From Pseudomonadota bacterium (GTDB lineage: Bacteria > Pseudomonadota > Alphaproteobacteria > Rhizobiales > Rhizobiaceae), in NCBI GenBank assembly GCA_023416545.1, contig JAEZHO010000253.1, forward strand, positions 1-64,000: a DNA stretch of 64,000 bases, given 5' to 3'. Made by a program: the position numbers and the translations under genes. Of this stretch, positions 1 through 8,836 are shown one piece after another. How positions within the stretch are numbered: the first letter of the stretch is position 1; each line of letters starts with the position of its first letter. Below the pieces are notes generated by a model. It saw only the letters and a list, made by a program, of their open reading frames with translations. It searched no databases and was not told the DNA's origin.

Positions 1-96
1 GCCATGGCGGTCGCGGCCTGGATCGTCTATCTCCGCGTCCTCGCCAGATCCCGCGACAGGACGATCTCCATGCGCGCGGGGGTGCCGGCAGAATGA
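1..96 (+). CDS. C-terminal end of a membrane protein (left-edge partial)
   Basis: Only the last 31 codons of an open frame entering from the left edge are present, ending in TGA at 94-96. The residues are a hydrophobic stretch (about MAVAAWIVYLRVL) followed by a basic, hydrophilic tail, as at the end of an inner-membrane protein. The stop overlaps the ATG of the next gene (ATGA), so the two are probably co-transcribed. In an exopolysaccharide block a flippase or acyltransferase would be expected, but the fragment is too short to decide. Confidence 0.5.
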   Translation, partial: AMAVAAWIVYLRVLARSRDRTISMRAGVPAE

Positions 97-1247
97 GACA
101 GTCCGCCCTCGCCCGGTCCGCACCGCCGGAAGTGCCGCCTTCGACGCCTGTCGTGCCCCGCGGGGTGCAACCCATGTCCCGGAATGATCTCGATGACGTC
201 GGCCGGCTCTTTAACCTGGCCTTCCGGAAGGTCTCTAAGCCCCCCTCCCGAGAGCTGGTCGCCTATCTGGATCACGTGTTCTTCACCTCGCCCGGCTATA
301 GAGAGGAGGCCGGATCGCTGGTGCATCGGAACGCCGCCGGCCGGATAGACAGCGCCGTTCTGGCGCTCCCCATGAGCTTCGAGGTGGACGGCAGGAAGAT
401 CACGGCCCGCCTTCTCTGCGCCTTCATGGCCGATGGCAGGTCGGGACTGGCGGGAGCAGCGCGCATCGCGCGCGCCATCCGCCTGTCGAACCCCGAGTTC
501 TGCTTTTCCGACAACTCATCGCCGGTCAGTGCCGATCACTGGACCGTCGGAGGCGGCAGCGTCCTTCCGATCCAGAGCCTCGAATGGCGCCGGACATTCC
601 GGCCGGCGGCCGCGGCGATCGAACGGGCGCGGACGAAGCTGCCGTGGCTGAACGTGCCGATGCTCTCCCTCCCCGCCTATCCTGTTGACCGGCTGGCACG
701 CCGCATGATGCCTTCCTTGCGCGCCGAGCCGGACATTGACGCGCGCTGGGTTGCGGCTGACGCGCGGACGTTCCTGCGCTCCTTCCGAACCATGACGCGC
801 CGTTTCTCGCTGCGCCCCTCCTGGTCGGGAAGGGAGTTTCGCTGGCTGATGGAAAACGCGGCCGCCAACCCGGCGCAGGGAACGCTCACCGGCAAGATCC
901 TGCTCGACCGGCGGGACGAGGAGATCGGCGCCTGCCTCTATCTTCACAAGCCGCGGGGAACCGCCCACGTCCTGAACGTGCTGAGCGAGCCGGGGCGCGA
1001 GGTGGAGGTCGCGAGGGCCCTGTTTGCCGAACTGGAGGCATCCGGCCACGTGGCGGCGCGCGGAATGGCGCAGCCATTCCTGATGAACGCCCTGCTCAGG
1101 AGCGGCAGGACAAGCTTCGTCAGCCGCGGCTACTTCTGCATGACGACCGATCGGGAAGACGTCCGCGAAGCGGTTCTCCGCAACGATCTCTACGTCGGCG
1201 GCCTTGCCTCCGAGAGCTGGAGCCGGCTCGTCACCGACTTCCGGTGA
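93..1247 (+). CDS. GNAT-like acyltransferase in exopolysaccharide cluster
   Basis: A 384-residue soluble protein with no membrane segment. The central and C-terminal parts read like a divergent GNAT/FemAB-type acyltransferase fold; no single catalytic motif is unmistakable, so the family call is by overall resemblance. The start ATG overlaps the stop of the preceding frame. The true start could be a few codons later, since the first 25 residues are proline/arginine-rich and unlike the rest. Its place ahead of the chain-length and polymerase genes suggests it acylates a sugar or otherwise modifies a polysaccharide precursor (inference). Confidence 0.55.
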   Translation: MRQSALARSAPPEVPPSTPVVPRGVQPMSRNDLDDVGRLFNLAFRKVSKPPSRELVAYLDHVFFTSPGYREEAGSLVHRNAAGRIDSAVLALPMSFEVDGRKITARLLCAFMADGRSGLAGAARIARAIRLSNPEFCFSDNSSPVSADHWTVGGGSVLPIQSLEWRRTFRPAAAAIERARTKLPWLNVPMLSLPAYPVDRLARRMMPSLRAEPDIDARWVAADARTFLRSFRTMTRRFSLRPSWSGREFRWLMENAAANPAQGTLTGKILLDRRDEEIGACLYLHKPRGTAHVLNVLSEPGREVEVARALFAELEASGHVAARGMAQPFLMNALLRSGRTSFVSRGYFCMTTDREDVREAVLRNDLYVGGLASESWSRLVTDFR

Positions 1248-1352
1248 GGCGGGTTAACCCAATATTTATAGCGCAGGACTAGGTTCCCGAAGATATTCGC
1301 TGTCGCAGAACCGCGCTCTCCCCGCGCGACCCGGCCCGGTTGGAGGTAGGAG

Positions 1353-2987
1353 ATGTATCGGCCGAAGGAGCCTGAAGACGGACGACCGGACATGCCGAGA
1401 GCGCAGGCCGGACGCACCCCCGCATCGCTTCTCGACCTCATCAGCCATCCGCAGACGGAACAGGGCGCCGAAACCTATCGCCGACTCGCGGTCACCGAGC
1501 CTGAAATCCAACAACCGCCGCCGCCTGAAGCAAGGCCGGAAGAACAGCCGTCCGATCACCGTGCGTGGATCCAGGGGCGCCTCAACGCCGGGCTGCACAG
1601 TCTGCGCGAACTTGGCCCCGCCGACATCCTCCTGTGGCTGCAGCAACGGCTCCGGCTCGTCGTCTGCGCGACGATCCTGGGCATCTGCGCGGCAGCCATC
1701 TTCGGACTGACCGCCACGCCGCGCTACACGGTCTATACCGACCTGATCATCGACCCGCAGAACCTCAACGTCGTTTCCGACGACGTGTTCGCGTCGAGCC
1801 CGCAGCGCGAGGCGCAGCTCCTCGAAGTCGAGAGCCGCCTCAGGGTGCTGACGTCGCGCAATGTCCTGCGGCAGGTGATCTCCGACCTCAAGCTGACGGA
1901 GGATCCCGAGTTCGTGAAACCGGGACCGTTGGAGCCGCTCCTGCGCATGTTCTCGTCGGGCACGTCCCAACAGGACCTCGAACTGGGCGTCCTGCGCCAG
2001 CTGAGCGAACGGGTGGAGGCACGACGAGAGGAGAGATCCTTCGTGGTCGTCCTATCGGTCTGGAGCGAAGATCCGGACAAGGCCGTGCGGCTGTCCGAAT
2101 CCGTCGTCCGCGCCTTCGAGACGGAACTCTTCGAATCCGCCGCGACGAGTGCCGGCCGGATCGCGTCCGGACTGGGCGAACGGCTGGACGAACTCCGCTC
2201 CGCCGTCACGGCAGCCGAGGAAAAGGTCGAGGCGTTCCGGCGCGAAAACGATCTGCAGGCCACGGCGGGAGAACTCGCCAACAGCCGTATGTCGTCGCTT
2301 GTCGATACGCAGGTCGTGGAAGCGCAGCAGCGCCTGATCCAGGCGGATGCCCGCTACGCGCAGATGCAGGCCGCCGTCACCAGCGGCCAGGCGGCAACAG
2401 CGGCGGTCTTCGATTCCCCCGCGATGACGACGTTGCGCGGCACCTACAACACCCTTCGCCAGCAGGTCGGCTCCATGGAGCGGACCTATGGCCAGCTTCA
2501 TCCGCGCCTGATCGCCCTGCGCTCCGAGGAGGCGGCCCTCCGCAACGCGATTGCCGACGAGGCAGAACGCATCCTGCAGTCGGCTCGCACCGACATGGAA
2601 CAGGCGAGGACGGCGCTTCAGGAATTGCGGGCGACCGCCGAGGACGGCCGCACGACCGTGTACGTCGCCAACGACGCCCAGGTGCGGCTTCGCGAACTGG
2701 AACGGGATGCCCGGGCAAAGGCCACCGTCTATGAGACCTTCCTTGCCCGCACCACCCAGATTGCCGAACGCCAGCAGATCGATGCGACCAATGTCAGGGT
2801 GATCTCGCCCGCCGTCCCGCCGCAGTCGAAGAGCTGGCCGCCGCGAACGGTGATCCTCGCTGCGGCAGGAGCGATCGCCGGAGCAGGCCTGGGGGTCGGT
2901 CTAGCAATCGCGATGGGGCTGCTCGGACATCTCCGCAACCTGCAACCGACCCCGTCCAGCCGCCGGCAGGTCACGAGGCCTCGATGA
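1353..2987 (+). CDS. Wzz/GumC-type polysaccharide chain-length protein
   Basis: A 544-residue polysaccharide co-polymerase. An unusually long proline/glutamate-rich cytoplasmic N-terminus (about 1-95) is followed by membrane segment 1 (about 102-121), a Wzz domain, a long periplasmic coiled-coil region rich in Glu/Arg/Gln (about 240-460), a GNVR-like segment and a second membrane segment near 505-530. It ends shortly after the second segment, so it has no fused tyrosine-kinase domain and is of the GumC/Wzz rather than full Wzc type. The start has a good ribosome site (GGAGGTAGGAG just before the ATG). Its stop overlaps the ATG of the polymerase gene. Expected role is control of polymer length with the Wzy-like neighbour. 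Confidence 0.85.
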   Translation: MYRPKEPEDGRPDMPRAQAGRTPASLLDLISHPQTEQGAETYRRLAVTEPEIQQPPPPEARPEEQPSDHRAWIQGRLNAGLHSLRELGPADILLWLQQRLRLVVCATILGICAAAIFGLTATPRYTVYTDLIIDPQNLNVVSDDVFASSPQREAQLLEVESRLRVLTSRNVLRQVISDLKLTEDPEFVKPGPLEPLLRMFSSGTSQQDLELGVLRQLSERVEARREERSFVVVLSVWSEDPDKAVRLSESVVRAFETELFESAATSAGRIASGLGERLDELRSAVTAAEEKVEAFRRENDLQATAGELANSRMSSLVDTQVVEAQQRLIQADARYAQMQAAVTSGQAATAAVFDSPAMTTLRGTYNTLRQQVGSMERTYGQLHPRLIALRSEEAALRNAIADEAERILQSARTDMEQARTALQELRATAEDGRTTVYVANDAQVRLRELERDARAKATVYETFLARTTQIAERQQIDATNVRVISPAVPPQSKSWPPRTVILAAAGAIAGAGLGVGLAIAMGLLGHLRNLQPTPSSRRQVTRPR

Positions 2988-4312
2988 CGGACCGTGTGCT
3001 GCAGACGGTGGCATACGAAGAGGATCGTCCCGCTCCGATCGGCGCCATCCTCTTCATGGCCGTCCTGCTGTTCCTGTTCATCACCGTCAAGCCTTACGTC
3101 GATCTTACCGGAGAAGCCGTTCTCGACCCGTCCGCCGGCAACTCCCACCGCCTGAACCAGGTCATCACGCTGCTGCTGTTCGCCGGCCTGCTGATATACG
3201 GGCTGGCCCATCCGATGCGGTCGATCATCCTGAAGCCGCATGGCCTGATGCTGTGCATCCTGGCCTGGTTCCTCCTCGTCTCCCTCGTCTCCCCTCACGC
3301 GTTTGCCAGCATCAAGGCGGTCGTGCTTTCGGCCATCACCTTCGTTCTGGCTGCGGTTTTCCTGCTCCTGCCGACCTCCGAGCGCCAGTTCTCCAAGCTC
3401 TTGGCCTTCGGCGCGCTGGTAATGCTGGGATTTGCCTATTACGGCGTCGTCTTCCTGCCGGAGCTTTCCATCCACCAGGCCTCCGAACTGCGCGAGCCCA
3501 TGAACGCCGGTTTCTGGCGCGGTCACCTGCCGCACAAGAACAGCGCCGCCGGCATCATGGTCATCACCGCCTTCATCGGCCTATATGTCGCGTCCACATG
3601 GTCGAGGCTTTCCGGGCTGGCGATCGTCGCCCTCTCCACCTTCTTCCTCCTGCACACCGGCGGAAAGTCTGCATCGGCGATGTTGCCGGGCGTGCTGCTC
3701 CTCGCCTGGCTTTTCGAACGCTTCCGCTGGACGCGCGTGCCGATCGCGATCGGTGGCGTCGCGGCGTTCAACATGCTCGCCGTCGGTTCCGCGGTCATTC
3801 CGCCCTTCCGCGAATTCGTGAACGGCCTCGGCGTCGATGCCACCTTCACCAACCGCGACGACATCTGGCGCCTGGCATTCGGGGCGATTTCCGAGCGGCC
3901 GATCCTCGGCTACGGGTTCAACGGCTTCTGGCAGACACCGGAACTCGTCTACAGCGGCGGCTCGATCGAGAACTGGGCGGTCCAGGCCTATAACGGCCAC
4001 AATGCCTATCTCGACATCGCCCTGACGACGGGCGTGCCCGGCCTGCTGCTGACCCTCGCGCTTGTCCTGATCATACCGCTGCGGCATCTTCGCGGGATCG
4101 AGACAAGCGGCCCGCAGTCGGACATCACCCGGCTCTTTCTCCGGATCTGGCTCTACACGCTCTTCAACTCGGTGCTCGAAAGCATCTTCTTCGCGAACGG
4201 CAACCCCTTGTGGTTCCTGTTCCTCGGCGCCCTCTACGCCTTCCGCCTGCGCTCCGAAAATCTCGTCGCCTCCCCGGGTCCGCAATCAGTCCGGGAGGTG
4301 GCCCATGCGTGA
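2984..4312 (+). CDS. O-antigen ligase/polymerase family (Wzy-like)
   Basis: A 442-residue polytopic membrane protein with about ten or more hydrophobic helices and one large external loop. Within that loop, near residue 339, lies the HNAYLD segment followed by TTGVPGL, the pattern typical of the O-antigen ligase/polymerase (Wzy_C) family. It starts four bases inside the stop of the chain-length gene (ATGA), and its end overlaps the deacetylase start by 8 bases, so these are translationally coupled. It probably polymerises lipid-linked repeat units in the inner membrane. Polymerase versus ligase cannot be separated by sequence; the Wzz neighbour favours polymerase. Confidence 0.85.
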   Translation: MTDRVLQTVAYEEDRPAPIGAILFMAVLLFLFITVKPYVDLTGEAVLDPSAGNSHRLNQVITLLLFAGLLIYGLAHPMRSIILKPHGLMLCILAWFLLVSLVSPHAFASIKAVVLSAITFVLAAVFLLLPTSERQFSKLLAFGALVMLGFAYYGVVFLPELSIHQASELREPMNAGFWRGHLPHKNSAAGIMVITAFIGLYVASTWSRLSGLAIVALSTFFLLHTGGKSASAMLPGVLLLAWLFERFRWTRVPIAIGGVAAFNMLAVGSAVIPPFREFVNGLGVDATFTNRDDIWRLAFGAISERPILGYGFNGFWQTPELVYSGGSIENWAVQAYNGHNAYLDIALTTGVPGLLLTLALVLIIPLRHLRGIETSGPQSDITRLFLRIWLYTLFNSVLESIFFANGNPLWFLFLGALYAFRLRSENLVASPGPQSVREVAHA

Positions 4313-5075
4313 TCTTGCAGCACGCGCCAACCGGCTGGTGGACCGGCTGGGCAACCGGCTGATCTGGAGCCTTGCCTCGCGAAGCCGCACCATCGAGACC
4401 GACGTCCCGCTGGTTACCTTCACCTTCGACGATGTTCCCGATACGGCTCTCACCCGCGGCGCCGCCATCCTCGAAAGCCACGGCGTGCACGGGACCTTCT
4501 ACATCGCCGGCGGGCTTTCCGGACGGGTCGAGGCCGACCGCACGCTGATCTCCTCGTCGGGCTGTCGCGAACTGGAAGAGCGCGGCCACGAGATCGGCTG
4601 CCACACCTTCGCCCACCGGAGCGTCCGCAGCTATGGAAGCGCCCTGTCGCAGGATCTCGACCGGAACGGGCAGTTCCTCAAAGAGGCGCAGGTGCGCCGC
4701 GCTCCCACGAATTTTGCCTTTCCCTACAATGCCGCCTGGCCCATTGCCCGGAAGACCCTGAAGGCCCGCTATGCCACCTGTCGCGGTGCCGGCGAAGCGA
4801 TCAACCGCCACCGCGTCGATCCGTGGATGCTCAAGTCCGTGGAGATCCGCCAGCCGGAGGAGCACGCGCGGGGACTGACACGATGGGTCGACGATGTGGT
4901 CGCCAGGCCCGGCTGGCTCATCTTTTTCACGCATGACATTGCCGACCGGCCGACGCCTCACGGCTGCCGGCCCGACACTTTCGACCGTCTCGTCGAGTAC
5001 ACGATCCGGGCCGGGTGTCGGGTGATCACGGTGGCGGACGCGGTCCGGCGGTTCGGATGGGAGACCGGTCGATGA
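4305..5075 (+). CDS. Polysaccharide deacetylase (NodB/CE4 fold)
   Basis: A 256-residue protein with the CE4 hallmarks: the metal/catalytic Asp pair in TFTFDDVP (D42-D43) and the HxxxH metal motif in CHTFAHRS (H100, H104). No signal peptide or membrane helix is evident, so it may act on cytoplasmic-side lipid-linked sugars. The expected reaction is removal of N- or O-acetyl groups from a polysaccharide or its precursor. It overlaps the polymerase upstream and the glycosyltransferase downstream by a few bases, firmly inside the operon. Confidence 0.85.
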   Translation: MRDLAARANRLVDRLGNRLIWSLASRSRTIETDVPLVTFTFDDVPDTALTRGAAILESHGVHGTFYIAGGLSGRVEADRTLISSSGCRELEERGHEIGCHTFAHRSVRSYGSALSQDLDRNGQFLKEAQVRRAPTNFAFPYNAAWPIARKTLKARYATCRGAGEAINRHRVDPWMLKSVEIRQPEEHARGLTRWVDDVVARPGWLIFFTHDIADRPTPHGCRPDTFDRLVEYTIRAGCRVITVADAVRRFGWETGR

Positions 5076-6352
5076 ATTTCCTCGCGCGCGACGTTTCCCC
5101 CCTACGCCTGCTCAACATCAACAACTACTTCTACCGCCGCGGCGGCGCGGAGGCGGTCTTCCTCGACCATACGGCGCTCTTCGAGGAGACGGGATGGGAT
5201 GTGGTCCCCTTCGCCATGCAGCACGAGAAGAACCTCCCCTCCCCGTGGTCGGACTACTTCGTCTCCGAGATCGAGTACGGGCGGGAGGGCGGCGCGCTCA
5301 AGCGCGTGCTGCAGGCCTCCAAGGTCATCTACTCCTTCGAGGCGCAGTCCAGCCTGAAAAGGCTGATCGCGAAGGCGCCCCCGGACATCGCCCACGCGCA
5401 CAACGTCTATCATCACCTGTCGCCCGCGATCTTCTCCACCCTGAAGGATGCCGGCATCCCCGTGGTGATGACCGCGCACGACCTCAAGATCGCCTGCCCT
5501 TCCTACAAGATGCTCCGGGAAGGCCGTATCTGCGAGGAGTGCCGCGGCGGCCGAATTCACAACGTCGTCCGCAACAGGTGCGTCAAGGGCTCCCTGCCGC
5601 TGAGCGTCGTCGTCTTCGCCGAGACGGCTGTCCACCGCATGCTCGGCCTCTACCGCAACAAGGTGGACCGCATCGTCGTCCCGAGCCGCTTCTATCGCGA
5701 CAAGCTGATCGAATGGGGATGGCCGGCCGGGCAACTGACCTATGTGCCCAATTTCGTCGATCTCGAAGGTTTCGAGACCCGATGGGACGAAGGAGACTAT
5801 TTCGTCTTTGCGGGTCGGCTCGCCCCGGAAAAGGGAATTGCGACACTGATCCGGGCTGCGGCCCGCGCGAAACAGCGGCTCGTCATCGCCGGCACCGGTC
5901 CGGAAGAGGAGGCGCTGCGCCGCCTGGTGAAGGAAACCGGCGCGGACGTCACCTTCGCGGGCTTCGTGGGCGGGGAGGCGCTCCACCGGCTGATCGGCCA
6001 GTCCCGGGCCCTGGTCCTGCCATCGGAATGGTACGAGAACGCGCCGATCAGCATTCTGGAAGCCTATGCGCTCGGGCGCCCGGTCATCGGCACGGCGATC
6101 GGCGGCATACCGGAAATGGTGAGGGTCGGCGAAACCGGGCTGACTCCTTCGCCCGCCTCTGTCGAAGACCTTGCGGACGCTCTGACGCAGATGGCGTCCC
6201 TCGGACCGGCCCAAAGGTCGGCTATGGGTGCTGCCGGCCGCGACTGGGTCTCGCGTGAGTTTTCCCGCTCGTCCTATCGCGATCGGATGCTCTCGGTTTA
6301 CGGCGAATTGCGGCCGGGTGTCTTCGGCAGCTCGGTGGCCCTTCCCCGCTAG
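5072..6352 (+). CDS. Glycosyltransferase family 4 protein
   Basis: A 426-residue GT-B fold retaining glycosyltransferase. The N-terminal acceptor half begins LLNINNYFYRRGG; the C-terminal half has the nucleotide-sugar site with EKGIATLI and the E-x7-E motif ENAPISILE (first Glu at about 322). The ATG at 5072 is chosen because it overlaps the deacetylase stop (ATGA); an in-frame start at 5015 would lie inside the upstream gene. A Cys-rich patch (CEECRGGRIHNVVRNRC) sits in the acceptor domain, as in several rhizobial GT4 enzymes. Donor and acceptor sugars are unknown. Confidence 0.85.
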   Translation: MNFLARDVSPLRLLNINNYFYRRGGAEAVFLDHTALFEETGWDVVPFAMQHEKNLPSPWSDYFVSEIEYGREGGALKRVLQASKVIYSFEAQSSLKRLIAKAPPDIAHAHNVYHHLSPAIFSTLKDAGIPVVMTAHDLKIACPSYKMLREGRICEECRGGRIHNVVRNRCVKGSLPLSVVVFAETAVHRMLGLYRNKVDRIVVPSRFYRDKLIEWGWPAGQLTYVPNFVDLEGFETRWDEGDYFVFAGRLAPEKGIATLIRAAARAKQRLVIAGTGPEEEALRRLVKETGADVTFAGFVGGEALHRLIGQSRALVLPSEWYENAPISILEAYALGRPVIGTAIGGIPEMVRVGETGLTPSPASVEDLADALTQMASLGPAQRSAMGAAGRDWVSREFSRSSYRDRMLSVYGELRPGVFGSSVALPR

Positions 6353-6488
6353 CCGTTGGCGCCGGAAGTTTTCCACTGCCCCCCGAAGACAGCGGCAGGA
6401 TCGCTAGAATTCTAACGAACAGGTTTCCACGTCTCGAATGTTCCCGCTGTAGAACTGGTCTCGAAATGCCTTTGCAAGCCGGGACACA

Positions 6489-7772
6489 ATGACGACGAAG
6501 CCTCTGGAACCAGTGACAGAAACGGAGCCGGCGCGACGCCTGTCCATGGCGCCACCGGCCCTTGACGGGTCGGACAGTACGCCTGAGCAACCCCCGCATC
6601 AGGAGCCCGGACCCGGTGCCGCGAGGGCCGGGAGTGCCGGACGGCGCATCATGATGCTCGGCCTTCGCGGCGTTCCGGAAATTCAGGGCGGCGTGGAACG
6701 GCATGTGGAAATGCTCGGCCGGGAACTCGTGCGCGCCGGCTGGGACGTCGAGGTTGTCGGACGCCGCTCCTACCTGCAGCAGGCAAAGTCCTTTTCATGG
6801 GATGGCATGAAGGTGACGCCGCTCTGGGCACCACGTTCGATGACGCTGGAGGCCCTGGCCCACACGTTGGCCGGCGTCCTCTACGCCGCCTGGAAGCGGC
6901 CGGACATTCTTCACATCCATGCGGTCGGTCCGGGCCTGCTGGTACCGCTGGCCCGCATGCTGGGCCTGCGCGTGGTGACCACGCATCACGGCTACGACTA
7001 CGGCCGCGAGAAGTGGGGTCCCGCCGCAAAGCGCATCCTGCGGCTCGGGGAGCGGCTTGCGGTGAGGATGTCCCACGCGACGATCGCGGTTTCCCGCGAC
7101 GTCACCGAGACGATGAAAAGGCGCTACGACCGGGTCCCCAGCCACGTCCCCAACGGAGTGTCGGTTCGCCCGCCGGTCTCCTCCACGGACATCCTGGAAC
7201 GATTTGGCCTCGAACCCCGCCGCTATATCGTCATGGTCGCGCGGATCGTCCCCGAAAAGCGCCAGACAGACCTCATCCGGGCCTTCGCGCACCTGGGCGC
7301 TCCCGGCTGGAAGCTCGCCATCGTCGGTGGAGCGGACCACAAGAGCCGCTATGTCGAAGAGGTGGAAGCCCTTGCCCGGGAAGTTCCCGGCGTGGTCATG
7401 ACGGGCTTCCGGAGCGGCGACGATCTGTCCGCGATCTTCTCGCAGGCCGGCCTGTTCGTCCTGCCCTCGCTGCATGAAGGCATGCCGATCTCGCTGCTCG
7501 AGGCCATGAGCTACGGGCTCCCCTCCCTTGCGAGCGACATTCCCGCAAATCACGAGGTGGAGCTTCCCGATGAGGACTATTTCCCGCCCGGGGACGTCGA
7601 GGCGCTCTCCGCCGCCCTTGGCCGCAAGCTCGCCCTGCCCTTCGTCGAGCGGGATTCCGTTGCGCGCATCCGCCATGCCGAGATGAACTATGCCTGGCCT
7701 TCGATCGCCGAGGCCACCGCAGCGGTCTACCGGTCCGTCCTTGGCGGCAATAACGTCGGGGAACGCAAGTGA
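6489..7772 (+). CDS. Glycosyltransferase family 4 protein
   Basis: A 427-residue GT-B glycosyltransferase with a 50-residue proline/glutamate-rich leader before the fold begins (RIMMLGLRGVPEIQGGVERH). The GVPEIQGGVE motif is typical of polysaccharide GT4 enzymes. The donor site carries PEKRQTDLIRAF and the E-x7-E motif EGMPISLLE (about 330). It is separated from the previous gene by 136 bases, the longest gap inside the EPS block after the one at 1248-1352, so a second promoter may lie there. Its stop overlaps the GTG start of the next gene. Confidence 0.85.
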   Translation: MTTKPLEPVTETEPARRLSMAPPALDGSDSTPEQPPHQEPGPGAARAGSAGRRIMMLGLRGVPEIQGGVERHVEMLGRELVRAGWDVEVVGRRSYLQQAKSFSWDGMKVTPLWAPRSMTLEALAHTLAGVLYAAWKRPDILHIHAVGPGLLVPLARMLGLRVVTTHHGYDYGREKWGPAAKRILRLGERLAVRMSHATIAVSRDVTETMKRRYDRVPSHVPNGVSVRPPVSSTDILERFGLEPRRYIVMVARIVPEKRQTDLIRAFAHLGAPGWKLAIVGGADHKSRYVEEVEALAREVPGVVMTGFRSGDDLSAIFSQAGLFVLPSLHEGMPISLLEAMSYGLPSLASDIPANHEVELPDEDYFPPGDVEALSAALGRKLALPFVERDSVARIRHAEMNYAWPSIAEATAAVYRSVLGGNNVGERK

Positions 7773-8836
7773 CCGTTTCCGTCATCATCAAGACACTGAA
7801 CGAGGAAAAGCGCATCGCGCGGACCATCGAAACCGCGCTTTCGGCAATCTCCTCGGTCGGCGGCGAGGTCATCGTCGCCGACAGCGGCTCCTCCGACCGC
7901 ACGGTCGCCATTGCCGCCGCCCATCCGGTCCGCATAGTACAGATCATGCCGCCGGCCGAACCGAGTTGCGGCATCGGCCCCCAGCTCGGCTACCAGTATG
8001 CCCGGGGCGAGTATATCTGCCTCATCGACGGCGACATGGAACTGGACGAGAACTTCATCCCCGAAGCGCTGGATTATCTTGCCCGGAACCCGAAGGTCGC
8101 GGGTGTCACGGGTCATGTCGAGGAGAAGATGCTCGACAGCCTGGAATATACCCGGCGCGTGACGCGGGATGCGCCGGAGGCAAGGATCGGCACGATCGAC
8201 CGGATGAATGGCGGGGGGCTCTATCGCCGCTCGGCGATCGAGACCGTCGGCTACTTCACCGACCGCAATCTCCATTGCCACGAGGAATTCGATCTCGGCG
8301 TCCGGCTGCGGAACGCCGGATGGATCCTCCACCGGCTCGACCGGCGCTTCGTCTCCCACTACGGCCATGCCATCAATTCATACCGGCTCCTGGTAAGGCG
8401 ATGGCGGACCAGGTACCTCTTCGGGATCGGCGAGCTGATGCGCGCCTCGATCGGCAAACCTCACTGGAGGACTGTCATCGCCGATCTGCCGGAACTGAAG
8501 CTCTGGGCGCTTGTCGGCTGCTGGATGCTCGCGTCGCTCGCCCTGCTGGTCCTTCTTCCGGCAAAACTTCTCGCCGCGTCGATCGTGCTGGCGATTGCGG
8601 CAGGCGTGGTCGCGGCAATGTCGGTGCGTAAGGGTAGCCTCGCGATGGGGCTCTACACGGTCACAGCCTGGCTTTTCCACACGACGGCCCTGCCTTTCGG
8701 GTATTTCCGACCGCGCAGGGATCCGCGATTGTGGGTCGAGAGCCGGGAACTGGGGGGACAGGATGCGGAACATGCTTCGGCTGGTCTGGACGGCAATCGC
8801 GATCGCGGGACCGGAACTCGCCAGCGCGTCGGATGA
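7769..8836 (+). CDS. Glycosyltransferase family 2 protein with membrane tail
   Basis: A 355-residue inverting GT-A glycosyltransferase. The start is a GTG that overlaps the preceding TGA (GTGA). The N-terminus VSVIIKTLNEEKRIA is the usual GT2 entry, followed by the nucleotide-binding ADSGSSDRT and the metal site LIDGDMEL (D87, D89). After the catalytic domain (to about 245) come two or three hydrophobic helices (about 247-300), anchoring it to the inner membrane. Its 3' end overlaps the next gene by 74 bases, a long overlap that suggests tight coupling. Confidence 0.85.
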   Translation: MTVSVIIKTLNEEKRIARTIETALSAISSVGGEVIVADSGSSDRTVAIAAAHPVRIVQIMPPAEPSCGIGPQLGYQYARGEYICLIDGDMELDENFIPEALDYLARNPKVAGVTGHVEEKMLDSLEYTRRVTRDAPEARIGTIDRMNGGGLYRRSAIETVGYFTDRNLHCHEEFDLGVRLRNAGWILHRLDRRFVSHYGHAINSYRLLVRRWRTRYLFGIGELMRASIGKPHWRTVIADLPELKLWALVGCWMLASLALLVLLPAKLLAASIVLAIAAGVVAAMSVRKGSLAMGLYTVTAWLFHTTALPFGYFRPRRDPRLWVESRELGGQDAEHASAGLDGNRDRGTGTRQRVG

